Origin: Pseudomonadota bacterium
GTDB lineage: Bacteria > Pseudomonadota > Alphaproteobacteria > Sphingomonadales > Sphingomonadaceae
Reading direction: 5' to 3'
Length of the DNA: 13,646 nucleotides
NCBI GenBank assembly: GCA_023433445.1
Contig: JAEZCS010000179.1
Location: 1-13,646, forward strand
Of this stretch, positions 1-7,387 are shown piece after piece (the stretch's first letter is position 1; every line of letters starts with the position of its first letter). Both the position numbers and the translations under genes were made by a program. The notes under the pieces are model-generated. The model searched no databases. It saw only the letters and a list, made by a program, of their open reading frames with translations, and was not told where the DNA came from.

Positions 1-960
1 GTGCTGGAAGCCATGGCGACGGACCTCGGCGTAGAAGCTGTCATCGCCTGCCCGGCCTTTCCTGCGACTGGCCGCACCGTATATCAGGGGCATTTGTTCG
101 TCGGCGATCGGCTGCTGAACGAATCCACCATGCGCGATCACCCGCTCAATCCGATGCTCGACGCCGATCTTGTTCGGATCTTGCAACGCCAGATGCGCGG
201 GACAGTTGGGCTTCTGGCGCGCGAAACCCTTTGTAGCGGAAAGGCCGCCGACGCGATGGCCAAACACCGCGAGGCGGGCATCACCGCCGTCATCGCGGAT
301 GCCATCTGCGACAAGGACCTCGCGCTGCTTGGACATTATTGCGCTGGCGTGCGCCTGTCGTCAGGCGCTTCGGGCTTGGCTTCCGGCATTGCCCTCGCAC
401 TTGCGTCGCCGGACGCTACTCGCGCATCCGCAACGCTGCCCAAAGCTGGAACGACCCGGCGCGCGATCCTCGCGGGCAGTTGCTCCGCCGCTACGCGACG
501 CCAGGTCGCGCTGGCAGCCGAACGATATCCGTCGCTCCGCCTTTCGCTGGACGCAGGCGTGACACCGCATGACGTCATCACCCGCGCGAAGGACTGGATC
601 GACAATCAGGCGTCGGATCGCCCGATACTGGTCTACTCGACCGCTGCGCCCGACATGGTGGAGGCACAGCGCCGCGCCTGGCCCGACGGCGCCAGCGCTG
701 CTTTTGAAGCCATCCTAGCCGAACTAGCGGCCTATCTGTTTGAGGATGGCGATGGCGCCCTGATTGTAGCGGGCGGCGAAACATCCGGTGCCGTGGTTAG
801 CCGGCTGGGGCTTGGCCGGATCGACATAGGACCCGAAATCGACCCCGGCGTGCCGTGGACCATCGCGGCGCGGCGCGAGGCCCCTCCCCTGCTGCTGGCG
901 CTGAAATCCGGAAACTTCGGCAGCGACGACTTCTTCCTGAAAGCTTGGGAGCACTTTTGA
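1..960 (+). CDS. otnK: 3-oxo-tetronate kinase, 5'-truncated by window edge
   Basis: DUF1537 (four-carbon acid sugar kinase) family. The protein phosphorylates 3-oxo-tetronate to its 4-phosphate with ATP in the cytoplasm. The open frame runs in from the left edge, so the GTG at position 1 is probably internal. About 319 residues are visible against roughly 420 for the family, so the N-terminal sugar-binding part is missing. Seen in the sequence: the family segment CPAFPATGRTVYQGHLFVGD (residues 17-36), ESTMRDHPLNPM soon after, and the C-terminal nucleotide-binding signature GGETSGAVVSRLG (about residues 256-268) followed by IGPEIDPGVPW and LALKSGNFG. Its TGA overlaps the ATG of the next gene by one base (position 960), so the two are translationally coupled. 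The identity is strengthened by OtnC- and DenD-like genes directly downstream. The family assignment is strong; the exact tetronate stereoisomer is inferred from context. Confidence 0.9.
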   Translation: MLEAMATDLGVEAVIACPAFPATGRTVYQGHLFVGDRLLNESTMRDHPLNPMLDADLVRILQRQMRGTVGLLARETLCSGKAADAMAKHREAGITAVIADAICDKDLALLGHYCAGVRLSSGASGLASGIALALASPDATRASATLPKAGTTRRAILAGSCSAATRRQVALAAERYPSLRLSLDAGVTPHDVITRAKDWIDNQASDRPILVYSTAAPDMVEAQRRAWPDGASAAFEAILAELAAYLFEDGDGALIVAGGETSGAVVSRLGLGRIDIGPEIDPGVPWTIAARREAPPLLLALKSGNFGSDDFFLKAWEHF

Positions 961-1619
961 TGACCGACGATCCTGCACTTGCCATCCGTGCCGATATCGT
1001 GAGCCTTGGGCGGCGCTTGTGCGACCTGGGCTTGGCGCCAGGGAGTAGCGGCAACATCAGTGTCAGGCTGGCCGATGGGCGGATCATTCTTACGCCCACC
1101 AATTCCCGTCTGGGCGATCTCGATGTCGAACGCCTTGCGGTGCTTTCCCCGGATGGCGGCAGAATTTCGGGCGATCCGCCTTCGAAAGAGGAATTCCTGC
1201 ATCGGGCGGTCTATGATGCTCGGCCGGGCGCCCATGCGATCGTCCATCTTCACGCCACGCATTCGGCAGCGGTGTCGTGCATGGACGGCCTGGACCCGTC
1301 CGACTGTCTGCCGCCGCTGACCGCCTATCATGTGATGAAGGTCGGTCGATTGCCGCTGATCCCCTATCACAGGCCCGGCGACCCCGCGCTGGCGGATCAC
1401 ATCGGCAGCATGGCATCGGCCAATGCGGCCATATTACTGGCCAATCACGGCCCCATCGTCGCAGGCAAATCACTGGCCGAAGCGGCCAACGCGATCGAGG
1501 AACTGGAAGAAACGGCCAAGCTGTTCCTGTTGCTGCGCGGATCGGCGACCCGGCCGCTGAATACCGATCAGATCGAAGAGCTTCATCGCGTGTTCGGCGC
1601 GCCGGGTGGTCCGCAATGA
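960..1619 (+). CDS. otnC: 3-oxo-tetronate 4-phosphate decarboxylase, class II aldolase fold
   Basis: 219-residue class II aldolase/adducin-domain protein, a usual length for OtnC. The predicted reaction is decarboxylation of 3-oxo-tetronate 4-phosphate to dihydroxyacetone phosphate and CO2 in the cytoplasm. Seen: GSSGNIS (residues 28-34), phosphate-binding TPTNSRLGDLD (45-55), SKEE with the probable catalytic Glu77, the metal-binding HLH pair (His96, His98) and His163 in ANHGP. This matches the Glu plus three-His zinc site of fuculose-1-phosphate aldolase relatives. The start at 960 is chosen because its ATG overlaps the kinase stop; an in-frame ATG at 855 would lie deep inside the kinase gene. 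The 3' end overlaps denD by four bases (ATGA at 1616-1619). The domain alone could equally be a fuculose- or ribulose-phosphate aldolase; the kinase partner decides for OtnC. Confidence 0.9.
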   Translation: MTDDPALAIRADIVSLGRRLCDLGLAPGSSGNISVRLADGRIILTPTNSRLGDLDVERLAVLSPDGGRISGDPPSKEEFLHRAVYDARPGAHAIVHLHATHSAAVSCMDGLDPSDCLPPLTAYHVMKVGRLPLIPYHRPGDPALADHIGSMASANAAILLANHGPIVAGKSLAEAANAIEELEETAKLFLLLRGSATRPLNTDQIEELHRVFGAPGGPQ

Positions 1620-2611
1620 ACATCGTGATAACCGGGGGTTCCGGCTTCCTGGGTCAGAAGCTGGCCCGTGCGCTGCTGGCGCAGGACGGATCCACGAATG
1701 GCTGTACGCATCTCTTGCTGGCCGACCGGGTGGCGGGCGCGGATCTTGGCGACGCGCGGGTCCAATATGCCATCGGAGACACATGCGACCAAGCGTTCGT
1801 CGCGCACCTCGCTGCCGAGGCTGACGTCATCTACCACCTGGCCGCCGTGGTCAGCAGTGAGGCAGAAGCCGATTTTGATTTAGGCATGCGCGTCAATATC
1901 GACGCCGCGCGCCTGTTGCTGGATGCATGCCGCGCCTCCGCGCGGTGTCCACGGGTGATCTTCACCAGTTCTGTTGCGGTCTTCGGACCTTCGGAGCCTG
2001 AGACGCTGATCAATGACGATAGCGCGGTTGATCCGCGCTCATCCTACGGGATGGAAAAGGCGGTCGTCGAACTTCTGGTCGCTGAATATAGCCGACGTGG
2101 CTTTATCGACGGCCTGACACTGCGCCTGCCCACGATCAGCGTCCGTCCCGGCCTGCCCAACAAGGCCGCATCTTCTTTCGCCAGCAGCATCATTCGCGAG
2201 CCGTTGTGCGGGCAAGCGGCGATCTGCCCCGTGCCGCACGATACGGCTCTGTGGCTGCTGTCGCCGCGAAAAGCCATCGCCGCACTGGTGCATGCCGGTG
2301 CCCTGGACACCTGCGGGCTGGGCTCGCGCCGGGTCGTGAACTTGCCAGGACTGTCGGTCACGGCAGGCGACATGCTGAATGCGTTAGAGATCATCGGGGG
2401 GCAAAAAGCGCGGGCGATGGTGAATGACGTGCCCGACGCCGCGGTCGAGAAGATCGTCGCGAGCTGGCCAGCAGCATGGGATGACGCGACCGCTCGTACA
2501 TTGGGCTTCGAGGGTGACGCAACGATCGCGCAGATCATCGACGCCTTCATCTCGGACGATCTTCCGTCCCAGCAGATCTTGCGGAAAAAGACTGCGGGAC
2601 ACACTGAATAG
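1616..2611 (+). CDS. denD: D-erythronate dehydrogenase, NAD-dependent extended SDR
   Basis: 331 residues with an N-terminal Rossmann fold. The glycine motif TGGSGFLG is at residues 6-13, the SDR serine lies in TSS (118-119) and the catalytic pair is YGMEK (Tyr144, Lys148). Proteins of this type beside otnK and otnC were characterised as DenD, which oxidises D-erythronate at C2 to 2-dehydro-D-erythronate; OtnI then isomerises the product for OtnK and OtnC. The ATG overlaps the otnC stop (ATGA), which fixes the start although the frame stays open upstream to 1277. A hydroxypyruvate isomerase-like otnI gene is expected nearby but is not in the window; it could lie upstream of position 1. An alternative is a generic NAD-dependent epimerase/dehydratase, made less likely by the two partners. 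Confidence 0.85.
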   Translation: MNIVITGGSGFLGQKLARALLAQDGSTNGCTHLLLADRVAGADLGDARVQYAIGDTCDQAFVAHLAAEADVIYHLAAVVSSEAEADFDLGMRVNIDAARLLLDACRASARCPRVIFTSSVAVFGPSEPETLINDDSAVDPRSSYGMEKAVVELLVAEYSRRGFIDGLTLRLPTISVRPGLPNKAASSFASSIIREPLCGQAAICPVPHDTALWLLSPRKAIAALVHAGALDTCGLGSRRVVNLPGLSVTAGDMLNALEIIGGQKARAMVNDVPDAAVEKIVASWPAAWDDATARTLGFEGDATIAQIIDAFISDDLPSQQILRKKTAGHTE

Positions 2612-2646
2612 CGGCCACATCGGTTTCAATCTTTGGAGAGATATGC

Positions 2647-3747
2647 ATGATCCGTCGACTTGCTCTCTTGCTTGCCCTTTCCACGGCTGCCTGCGCGCCT
2701 CTTCCGATGAAAAGCGAGACGGCTCAACTGCCCATGCCGTCTTTCCAGTTCGATACGCAGTGGCTCAAAATGCCGGCGAACCTGGCAACGGGCGAGATAG
2801 TGGCGGTTGCCGTGGATAGGAAAGATCACCTCTGGGTCCTGCACCGTCCCGGGACAGTCACCGGCCGATCGCCAGCGAACATCGCGCCGCCAATCATGGA
2901 ATTCGACACTGACGGCCTATATCTTCGTGGCTTTGGAGGGCCGGATGCAGGCTATGAGTGGCCGACCAAGGAACATAGCCTGGCGGTTGCCGCCAATGGT
3001 GATGTCTGGATAAGCGGCAGTCGGGTGGAGGCGGAGGGCGATGACATGCTCCTCGTCTTCGACGCACGGGGCCGTTTCGTGCGGCAGATCGGGCAGCGCG
3101 GACAAAGCGCTGGCAATGGGGATGTGCGCAATGTGCAGGCAGCGGCCGACATCTTCATCGATGACGGCGAACGTGCGGCCTATGTTGCGGACGGATACGG
3201 CAATCAACGACTTATCGTGTTCGGTAAGGATAATGGTGCGTTTCAGCGAATGTGGGGCGCTTATGGAAAAGCCCCGCCCGAGCCGCGTCCCGCGCCGCCG
3301 CCAGCAGATTTCCGTGCTGCCGGACTGGAGCCCGAATATTTCTATGGTGTGCATGGGGTAGAAAAAGCGCGCGATGGAACCGTCTATGTGTCAGATCGGA
3401 TGCACCAGCGCGTTCAGGCGTTCGCGGCAGATGGGCGCTATCAGCGGCAGGTCTTCATAAACAGGGACGCGCCTTCGCCCGCAACGGCCTCAGGCATCAC
3501 CTTTTCACGCGATAATCAGCAGAAGTACATGTTCATTGCCGACTGGGGCAATCACATGATCGTCGTGGTGGACCGCCGGAACATGTCGGTGATCGGCACG
3601 ATCGGTCGTCGCGGTGCGGGAGCGGGCGAGTTCTTCGGACCGCATCTTATCGACACTGACAGCAACGGTGTCATCTATGTGGCCGAAGTTCAGGGACGCC
3701 GCGTGCAGCGCCTCATCCCGCTTGAAGGTCCAGCGACGGAGCAATGA
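2647..3747 (+). CDS. NHL-repeat beta-propeller lipoprotein
   Basis: 366 residues. The N-terminus MIRRLALLLAL plus STAAC is a short lipoprotein signal peptide with the lipidated Cys at residue 16. Residue +2 is Ala, so outer-membrane or periplasmic anchoring is more likely than inner-membrane retention. The -3 position is Thr rather than Leu, a slightly weak lipobox. The mature part is a series of NHL/SMP-30-like blades: VAVDRKDHLWVL, AVAANGDVWISG, AADIFIDDGERAAYVADG, VEKARDGTVYVSDRMHQRVQAF, and a late blade with FIADWGNHMIVVVDRR and VIYVAEVQGRRVQRL. A proline-rich loop (about residues 215-222) interrupts the middle. GGAGAG at 2635-2640 lies six bases before the ATG. It follows denD by 35 bases and may be co-transcribed. 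Peptidyl-amidoglycolate lyase-like and Vgb-like propellers look similar; no catalytic assignment is justified. Confidence 0.85.
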   Translation: MIRRLALLLALSTAACAPLPMKSETAQLPMPSFQFDTQWLKMPANLATGEIVAVAVDRKDHLWVLHRPGTVTGRSPANIAPPIMEFDTDGLYLRGFGGPDAGYEWPTKEHSLAVAANGDVWISGSRVEAEGDDMLLVFDARGRFVRQIGQRGQSAGNGDVRNVQAAADIFIDDGERAAYVADGYGNQRLIVFGKDNGAFQRMWGAYGKAPPEPRPAPPPADFRAAGLEPEYFYGVHGVEKARDGTVYVSDRMHQRVQAFAADGRYQRQVFINRDAPSPATASGITFSRDNQQKYMFIADWGNHMIVVVDRRNMSVIGTIGRRGAGAGEFFGPHLIDTDSNGVIYVAEVQGRRVQRLIPLEGPATEQ

Positions 3748-3855
3748 GACGGGCGCAATCAGTAACGAGCTTCCGTGTCTGTCTTTGCGACCACTGTCTG
3801 AAGTGAACCAAGGCTGATCCTTCACCAAATCGACTTTGCGGGTGGTTGGCTTGGC

Positions 3856-4206
3856 TCACGCGGCGATGGCTTGCTGGCTCCGCGCCTGTTGCAGCGCTTC
3901 ATGGTTGTTGCCGATCCAGTCGCAAATCCCGCTTACCGTTCCCAAGAAGCTTCGCCCCAGATCGGTCAGCCTATATTCCACGCTTGGCGGCGTGGTCGGC
4001 AACACTTCGCGTGACACCATTCCGAAACGCTCGAGCTCCCGCAGCGTCTGCGTAAGCATTTTGGAGCTGATCGGTGCTGCACAGCGCTTGAGATCGGAAA
4101 AGCGCATGGCGCCCTCTCCCAGCCGGTACGTGACAAGCATCGTCCATTTATTGCCCACGAGCTCAAGAATCTCGAGCGCGGTCTGAGGGTCTACGTTGGT
4201 ATCCAT
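3856..4206 (-). CDS. HxlR-family winged-helix transcriptional regulator
   Basis: 116 residues, the usual size for this family. The winged-helix core covers about residues 10-95: ALEILELVGNKWTMLVTYRL, then MRFSDLKRC, then ISSKMLTQTLRELERFGMVSRE (recognition helix) and VEYRLTDLGRSF (wing), which is the canonical HxlR layout. Many HxlR/HypR/YodB members sense quinones, aldehydes or oxidants through an N-terminal Cys; here that Cys is absent and the two Cys residues lie in the middle (KRCAAP) and near the C-terminus (GICDW). The gene is divergent from the epimerase/SDR operon, with 101 bases between the start codons, so it probably controls that operon and itself. A perfect palindrome abuts its start codon. 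The 3' end is convergent with the lipoprotein gene. Confidence 0.93.
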   Translation of the reverse strand: MDTNVDPQTALEILELVGNKWTMLVTYRLGEGAMRFSDLKRCAAPISSKMLTQTLRELERFGMVSREVLPTTPPSVEYRLTDLGRSFLGTVSGICDWIGNNHEALQQARSQQAIAA

Positions 4207-4216
4207 AGGTTACCTA
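4206..4216. promoter_or_regulatory. Candidate HxlR operator, perfect palindrome
   Basis: TAGGT-T-ACCTA is an inverted repeat with 5-base arms and one central base, touching the first base of the HxlR start codon. HxlR proteins are dimers that bind short inverted repeats, often next to their own gene. The location suits autorepression by blocking RNA polymerase or the transcript start. Binding is inferred from position and symmetry only. Confidence 0.45.
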
Positions 4217-4241
4217 ATACCCAATCGGTGCCTTGTTGCAA
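4214..4241 (-). promoter_or_regulatory. Candidate promoter of the HxlR gene
   Basis: Read on the - strand, TTGCAA (4241-4236) and TATTAG (4219-4214) are separated by 16 bases, each matching four of six sigma-70 consensus positions. The -10 element would end eight bases before the HxlR ATG, giving a leaderless or very short-leader transcript, and it overlaps the palindrome at 4206-4216. TTGCAA is itself palindromic. No clear sigma-70 promoter was found for the divergent operon. Confidence 0.3.
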
Positions 4242-4307
4242 ATCGAAACTCGAATCGATAGCTCTCTTTCACCAAAAGGCGCGATGCGCTCAGGAGAGGA
4301 CGTTATC

Positions 4308-5216
4308 ATGAAGATTCTAGTCGTCGGCGGCACCGGCATGATCGGGGGCCATGCAGCAATCCACCTTGCATCCAAGGGGCACGATGTCACAGTCTCTGGC
4401 CGCAAGCCCCCCCAACAAAGTACCGAACTTTCCCGAATGTCCTTCCTGCAGGGCGATTATGTGGAGGGCAGCTTTCAGACCGCTGATTTAGCGAAATTTG
4501 AAGCGATCATCTTTGCGGCTGGAAATGACATCCGCCATGTTCCTGAAGGGAGCGATTACGACGCCCATGTGTTCCGGGCCAATGCCGAAGCGGTGCCCCG
4601 CTTTGCCGCCCTTGCCAAACAGGCGGGTGTCCGGCACTTCATTCACGTCGGCAGTTTCTACCCGCACATTGCGCCAGAGCTTCTGGAAGGAAATGTCTAT
4701 ATCCGCGCTCGCAGGCTGGCGACGGACGGTATCGCAGCACTGGCGGATGACAGCTTTCACGTCGTCAGCGTTGATGCGCCTTTCGTGGTCGGAACCGTGC
4801 CGGGCATGAGCCTGCCCATGTTCGAAGCCTATACCCGCTATGCTGAAGGGCAGCTTGGCATTCCGCCCTTCGGCCCTTCAGGCAGCACGAACTTCATTTC
4901 CACCCGGTCCCTGTCGGAAGCGATCGAAGCCGCGCTGGAACGAGGCGAAAATGGCAAAGCCTATCTGGTCGGCGACGAAAATCTGAGCTTTGCTGATTAT
5001 TTCAAACTGTTCTTCCGGGCCGCTGGCAATGACGTCGATGTGCCATCACGGGACCAAGAACATCCCATGCTGCCGGACGCGGCGATCTTTACCGGGCGCG
5101 GCAACGAAATCCGCTACGAGCCCGATGACAAGACGATGGCTGACCTCAGATACCGCCGCAACGACGTCGCTCGAGCGGTGAAGGAAGTTGTCGACCAGTT
5201 CCGGTCAGGCAAATGA
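4308..5216 (+). CDS. NAD(P)-binding epimerase-like protein with atypical SDR active site
   Basis: 302 residues related to extended or atypical SDRs (NAD-dependent epimerase/dehydratase or NmrA-like). Seen: Rossmann beta-alpha-beta MKILVVGGTGMIGG (1-14), FAAGND (about 69-74) and a substrate-side serine in HVGSFYPH (Ser116). The expected YxxxK reads YIRAR (Tyr131, Arg135), so Arg replaces the catalytic lysine. This suggests altered catalysis, a redox-sensor or scaffold role, or a different reaction. The start at 4308 is supported by AGGAGAGGA at 4292-4300, seven bases upstream; the frame is open further upstream but lacks a good ribosome site. It is first in a four-gene operon divergent from HxlR and overlaps the next gene by four bases (ATGA at 5213-5216). 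The substrate is unknown. Confidence 0.8.
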   Translation: MKILVVGGTGMIGGHAAIHLASKGHDVTVSGRKPPQQSTELSRMSFLQGDYVEGSFQTADLAKFEAIIFAAGNDIRHVPEGSDYDAHVFRANAEAVPRFAALAKQAGVRHFIHVGSFYPHIAPELLEGNVYIRARRLATDGIAALADDSFHVVSVDAPFVVGTVPGMSLPMFEAYTRYAEGQLGIPPFGPSGSTNFISTRSLSEAIEAALERGENGKAYLVGDENLSFADYFKLFFRAAGNDVDVPSRDQEHPMLPDAAIFTGRGNEIRYEPDDKTMADLRYRRNDVARAVKEVVDQFRSGK

Positions 5217-5998
5217 CCGCCGCTCCACTTGCGGGTAAGACGGCAGTGGTCACCGGCGGTAGTGGCGGCATCGGCACCGCATGCGCGCGGGCGCTGGCGG
5301 CTGATGGTGCCAAGGTGCTGATCATGGGCCGCAGGGAAGAGGCGCTGGACGCAGCACGCAGCCGGATCGTTGCCGACCTTCCCGAAGCGCATGTCGCTGT
5401 CTTCGCTGGCGACGCCACATCCGAAGAAGATGTCGGGAATGCCCTGGCGAAGGCGCATGCGCTGGCCGATCGCCTCGACATATTGGTTCCTGCGGTGGGC
5501 GGTGGCGGCTTCGCGCCCTTCCTGTCGACCAGCGTTGCGGATTTACGCCGCGATCTCGATCTCAACATCACCAGCGCATTCATCGCCATGCAGCTTGGAG
5601 CGAAGCTGATGCGGGAGGGCGGATCAATCATCTGCATATCGTCCACCGCCGCGACACTCCCCTTCCCCGCGCTTGCGACCTATTGCGCGAGCAAGGCGGG
5701 GCTGGAGGGCCTGATCCGTACCGTGGCGGACGAACTGGGAGCGCTTGGCATTCGCGTCAACGCGGTGCGGCCGGGACTTACCCGCAGCGATGCGACAACG
5801 GATATGTTCGCCAACCCGGCGGTCATCGATCGCTTCCTGGAACAGATACCGCTCAAGCGGACGGGAGAGCCCGATGATATTGCCGCTGCCGTGGCCTATC
5901 TCGCCAGCCCTGCCGCATCCTGGGTTACCGGCCAATCCTTCGCCATTGATGGCGGGCAGGAATTGCGGCGCAATCCTGATCTGATGGGCGCGGGCTGA
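5213..5998 (+). CDS. Classical short-chain dehydrogenase/reductase (first of two)
   Basis: 261 residues, normal for a classical SDR. The cofactor motif TGGSGGIG is at residues 14-21 and the basic GRREE after beta-2 (39-43) suggests NADP(H) preference. Asn118 lies in LDLNIT. The catalytic triad is Ser144 in the ISST segment, Tyr157 and Lys161 (YCASK). The C-terminus has the usual ASWVTGQSFAIDGG. The structural NNAG motif is replaced by PAVG (93-96), an unusual loss of its asparagine. The start overlaps the previous stop (ATGA), so translation is coupled. It sits between an epimerase-like protein and a second SDR. The probable role is oxidation or reduction of a hydroxyl or keto group in an unidentified substrate. 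Confidence 0.9.
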   Translation: MTAAPLAGKTAVVTGGSGGIGTACARALAADGAKVLIMGRREEALDAARSRIVADLPEAHVAVFAGDATSEEDVGNALAKAHALADRLDILVPAVGGGGFAPFLSTSVADLRRDLDLNITSAFIAMQLGAKLMREGGSIICISSTAATLPFPALATYCASKAGLEGLIRTVADELGALGIRVNAVRPGLTRSDATTDMFANPAVIDRFLEQIPLKRTGEPDDIAAAVAYLASPAASWVTGQSFAIDGGQELRRNPDLMGAG

Positions 5999-6026
5999 TC
6001 AACGCAAGAATAAAAGCAAGGATTGG

Positions 6027-6842
6027 ATGATGCTGGATTTTACGGGCAAGACGGTTTTGGTGACCGGAGGAGGCGCGGGCATCGGACGCGCCTGCGCCGA
6101 TGCTTTCGCGCGGCAGGGAGCGCGGGTCTTCATAGCGGAAGTCGACGCTGAGCGTTGCGCCAGTTTCGCGGTCGGGACTGCGATCCAGTGTGATGTCACG
6201 AAACCGGACGAGGTGGATGCACTGGCCGAACAACTGGAACGGGAAACGGGCGGTAAGCTCGATATTCTTGTGAACAATGTCGGGCATTTCCTTCATGCCA
6301 AACCATTTTCCGATCTCGCGTTGAATGAGATCCAGGCCATTATTGGGGTCAATCTGATCAGCCTCATGCAGGTGACCAGCCGCTTGCTGCCGCTGCTCAA
6401 AGCGGCAGGGCCGGGCGGATCGATCATCAATATCACCTCGATCGAAGCCTATCGCGGCATTCCCAACTGTTCTGTCTATGCTGCTGCGAAGTCAGGCATA
6501 ACCGGTTTCACAAAGAGCCTCGCCCTTGAACTCGCGCCGCTCGGCATACGGGTGAACGACATTGCGCCGGAAACCACCGACACGCCGCAGACGCCGATCA
6601 ACTATATGGTGCCGCCGGAAAATCGTGAGCATGTGGAAAGGTGGGTTCCTCTGGGACGCTTTGGCCATCCTGACGATTGCGCTGGCGCTGCCCTCTATCT
6701 CGCCAGCCCGCTCGCATCATGGGTCACGGGTACGGCGATCAATGTGGATGGCGGTTCATTGGCGGCGGCGGGCTGGATCCGCGACGTCAACGGCACCTGG
6801 ACCAATATGCCGATCGTCACCGGCAACGGCATGAACCTGTGA
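6027..6842 (+). CDS. Classical short-chain dehydrogenase/reductase (second of two)
   Basis: 271 residues from 6027. Motifs are complete: TGGGAGIG (13-20), NNVG (83-86), Asn109 in GVNLIS, Ser138 in ITSIEAY, Tyr151 and Lys155 (YAAAK), and C-terminal WVTGTAINVDGG. EVD after beta-2 (38-40) suggests NAD(H). Two ATGs are adjacent (6027 and 6030). AAGGA at 6018-6022 is four bases from the first and seven from the second, so 6030 may be the true start. It follows the first SDR by 28 bases and precedes the SnoaL-like gene by eight. The two SDRs are clearly different in sequence, so they probably act on successive steps or with different cofactors, an inference from their predicted NADP/NAD preferences. 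Confidence 0.9.
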   Translation: MMLDFTGKTVLVTGGGAGIGRACADAFARQGARVFIAEVDAERCASFAVGTAIQCDVTKPDEVDALAEQLERETGGKLDILVNNVGHFLHAKPFSDLALNEIQAIIGVNLISLMQVTSRLLPLLKAAGPGGSIINITSIEAYRGIPNCSVYAAAKSGITGFTKSLALELAPLGIRVNDIAPETTDTPQTPINYMVPPENREHVERWVPLGRFGHPDDCAGAALYLASPLASWVTGTAINVDGGSLAAAGWIRDVNGTWTNMPIVTGNGMNL

Positions 6843-6850
6843 GCAGCGCC

Positions 6851-7273
6851 ATGAACATATTAGCGGATGAAGCGGCTCTCCAGCGCACAGCCAACATCTA
6901 TGCGCAGGGCGCAGATCGCAAGGACAAGCAATTGTGGCGATCCGTGCTGGCTGAAGACTGCCGGATCGAGGGCCCGGGCTTCGTGACCGAAGGGCTCGAC
7001 GCGACGCTGCAATCCATCGACTTGCTGGGGCAGATGTTTCGATCGACCTTGCACAAGGTCCATAATCAGATGGTTATGATTGATAGAGACAGTGCGAGCG
7101 GCGAGACATATTGCACCGCCGACCATTTGTTGAACGACGCCGATCAGCTGCTGCGCTGGACGATCCGCTATGTGGATGAATGGCGCCGCGACGGGGATGT
7201 CTGGCGCTTCACGCGCCGCAAGCTGGAGCTGTTGTGGGAGGAGACGGTCCCAGTCACTGTCCGCCACGAATGA
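6851..7273 (+). CDS. SnoaL/NTF2-fold small protein
   Basis: 140 residues with the alpha+beta cone layout of SnoaL-like proteins. N-terminal helices contain LQRTANIYAQGADRKD, followed by DCRIEGPGFVTEG, a middle segment with HKVHNQMVMIDRDSASGETYC, and the closing strands IRYVDEWRRDGDVWRFTRRKL. Members include polyketide cyclases, dehydratases, ketosteroid isomerases and dioxygenase small subunits, so the fold does not fix the reaction. The start at 6851 is chosen because it falls eight bases after the upstream stop and begins the homologous region; the frame is open upstream inside the SDR gene. It is the last gene of the operon that starts at 4308. With two SDRs beside it, an isomerase or dehydratase step on the same substrate is plausible but unproven. 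Confidence 0.83.
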   Translation: MNILADEAALQRTANIYAQGADRKDKQLWRSVLAEDCRIEGPGFVTEGLDATLQSIDLLGQMFRSTLHKVHNQMVMIDRDSASGETYCTADHLLNDADQLLRWTIRYVDEWRRDGDVWRFTRRKLELLWEETVPVTVRHE

Positions 7274-7291
7274 GACGACCGCCAGTTTCAT

Positions 7292-7319
7292 TTGGCAGCG
7301 GTCATAATGGCGCTACACT
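7292..7319 (+). promoter_or_regulatory. Candidate sigma-70 promoter of the type III PKS operon
   Basis: TTGGCA (7292-7297) and TACACT (7314-7319) are separated by 16 bases and match five and four consensus positions. The predicted transcript start near 7326 leaves a leader of about 60 bases before the polyketide synthase ATG. An imperfect inverted repeat (ACCGC at 7278-7282, GCGGT at 7298-7302) straddles the -35 element. The call rests on consensus matching only. Confidence 0.4.
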
Positions 7320-7387
7320 GCTGCGGCCTGCCCGGATCATCTGACGTGCCAGCAGCGTTTAGGGTCTGAGCAACAAAGTGGAACGCG

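Noticed and set aside
732..1400. 222-residue open frame on the - strand
   Set aside because: Antisense to the end of otnK and to otnC, both of which carry full family motifs; low-complexity Arg-rich translation typical of high-GC shadow frames.
2044..2604. 186-residue open frame on the - strand
   Set aside because: Lies entirely antisense to denD, which has the SDR motifs and coupled start; no recognisable domain.
3803..3825. Possible bidirectional terminator between the lipoprotein and HxlR genes
   Set aside because: The GTG...AAGG/CCTTCAC stem is short, needs a four-base bulge and has no T-run on either side, so I did not annotate it as a terminator.
7278..7302. Terminator hairpin after the SnoaL-like gene
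   Set aside because: ACCGC/GCGGT arms need an asymmetric three-base bulge and no T-run follows; overlap with a good -35 element makes a promoter the better reading.
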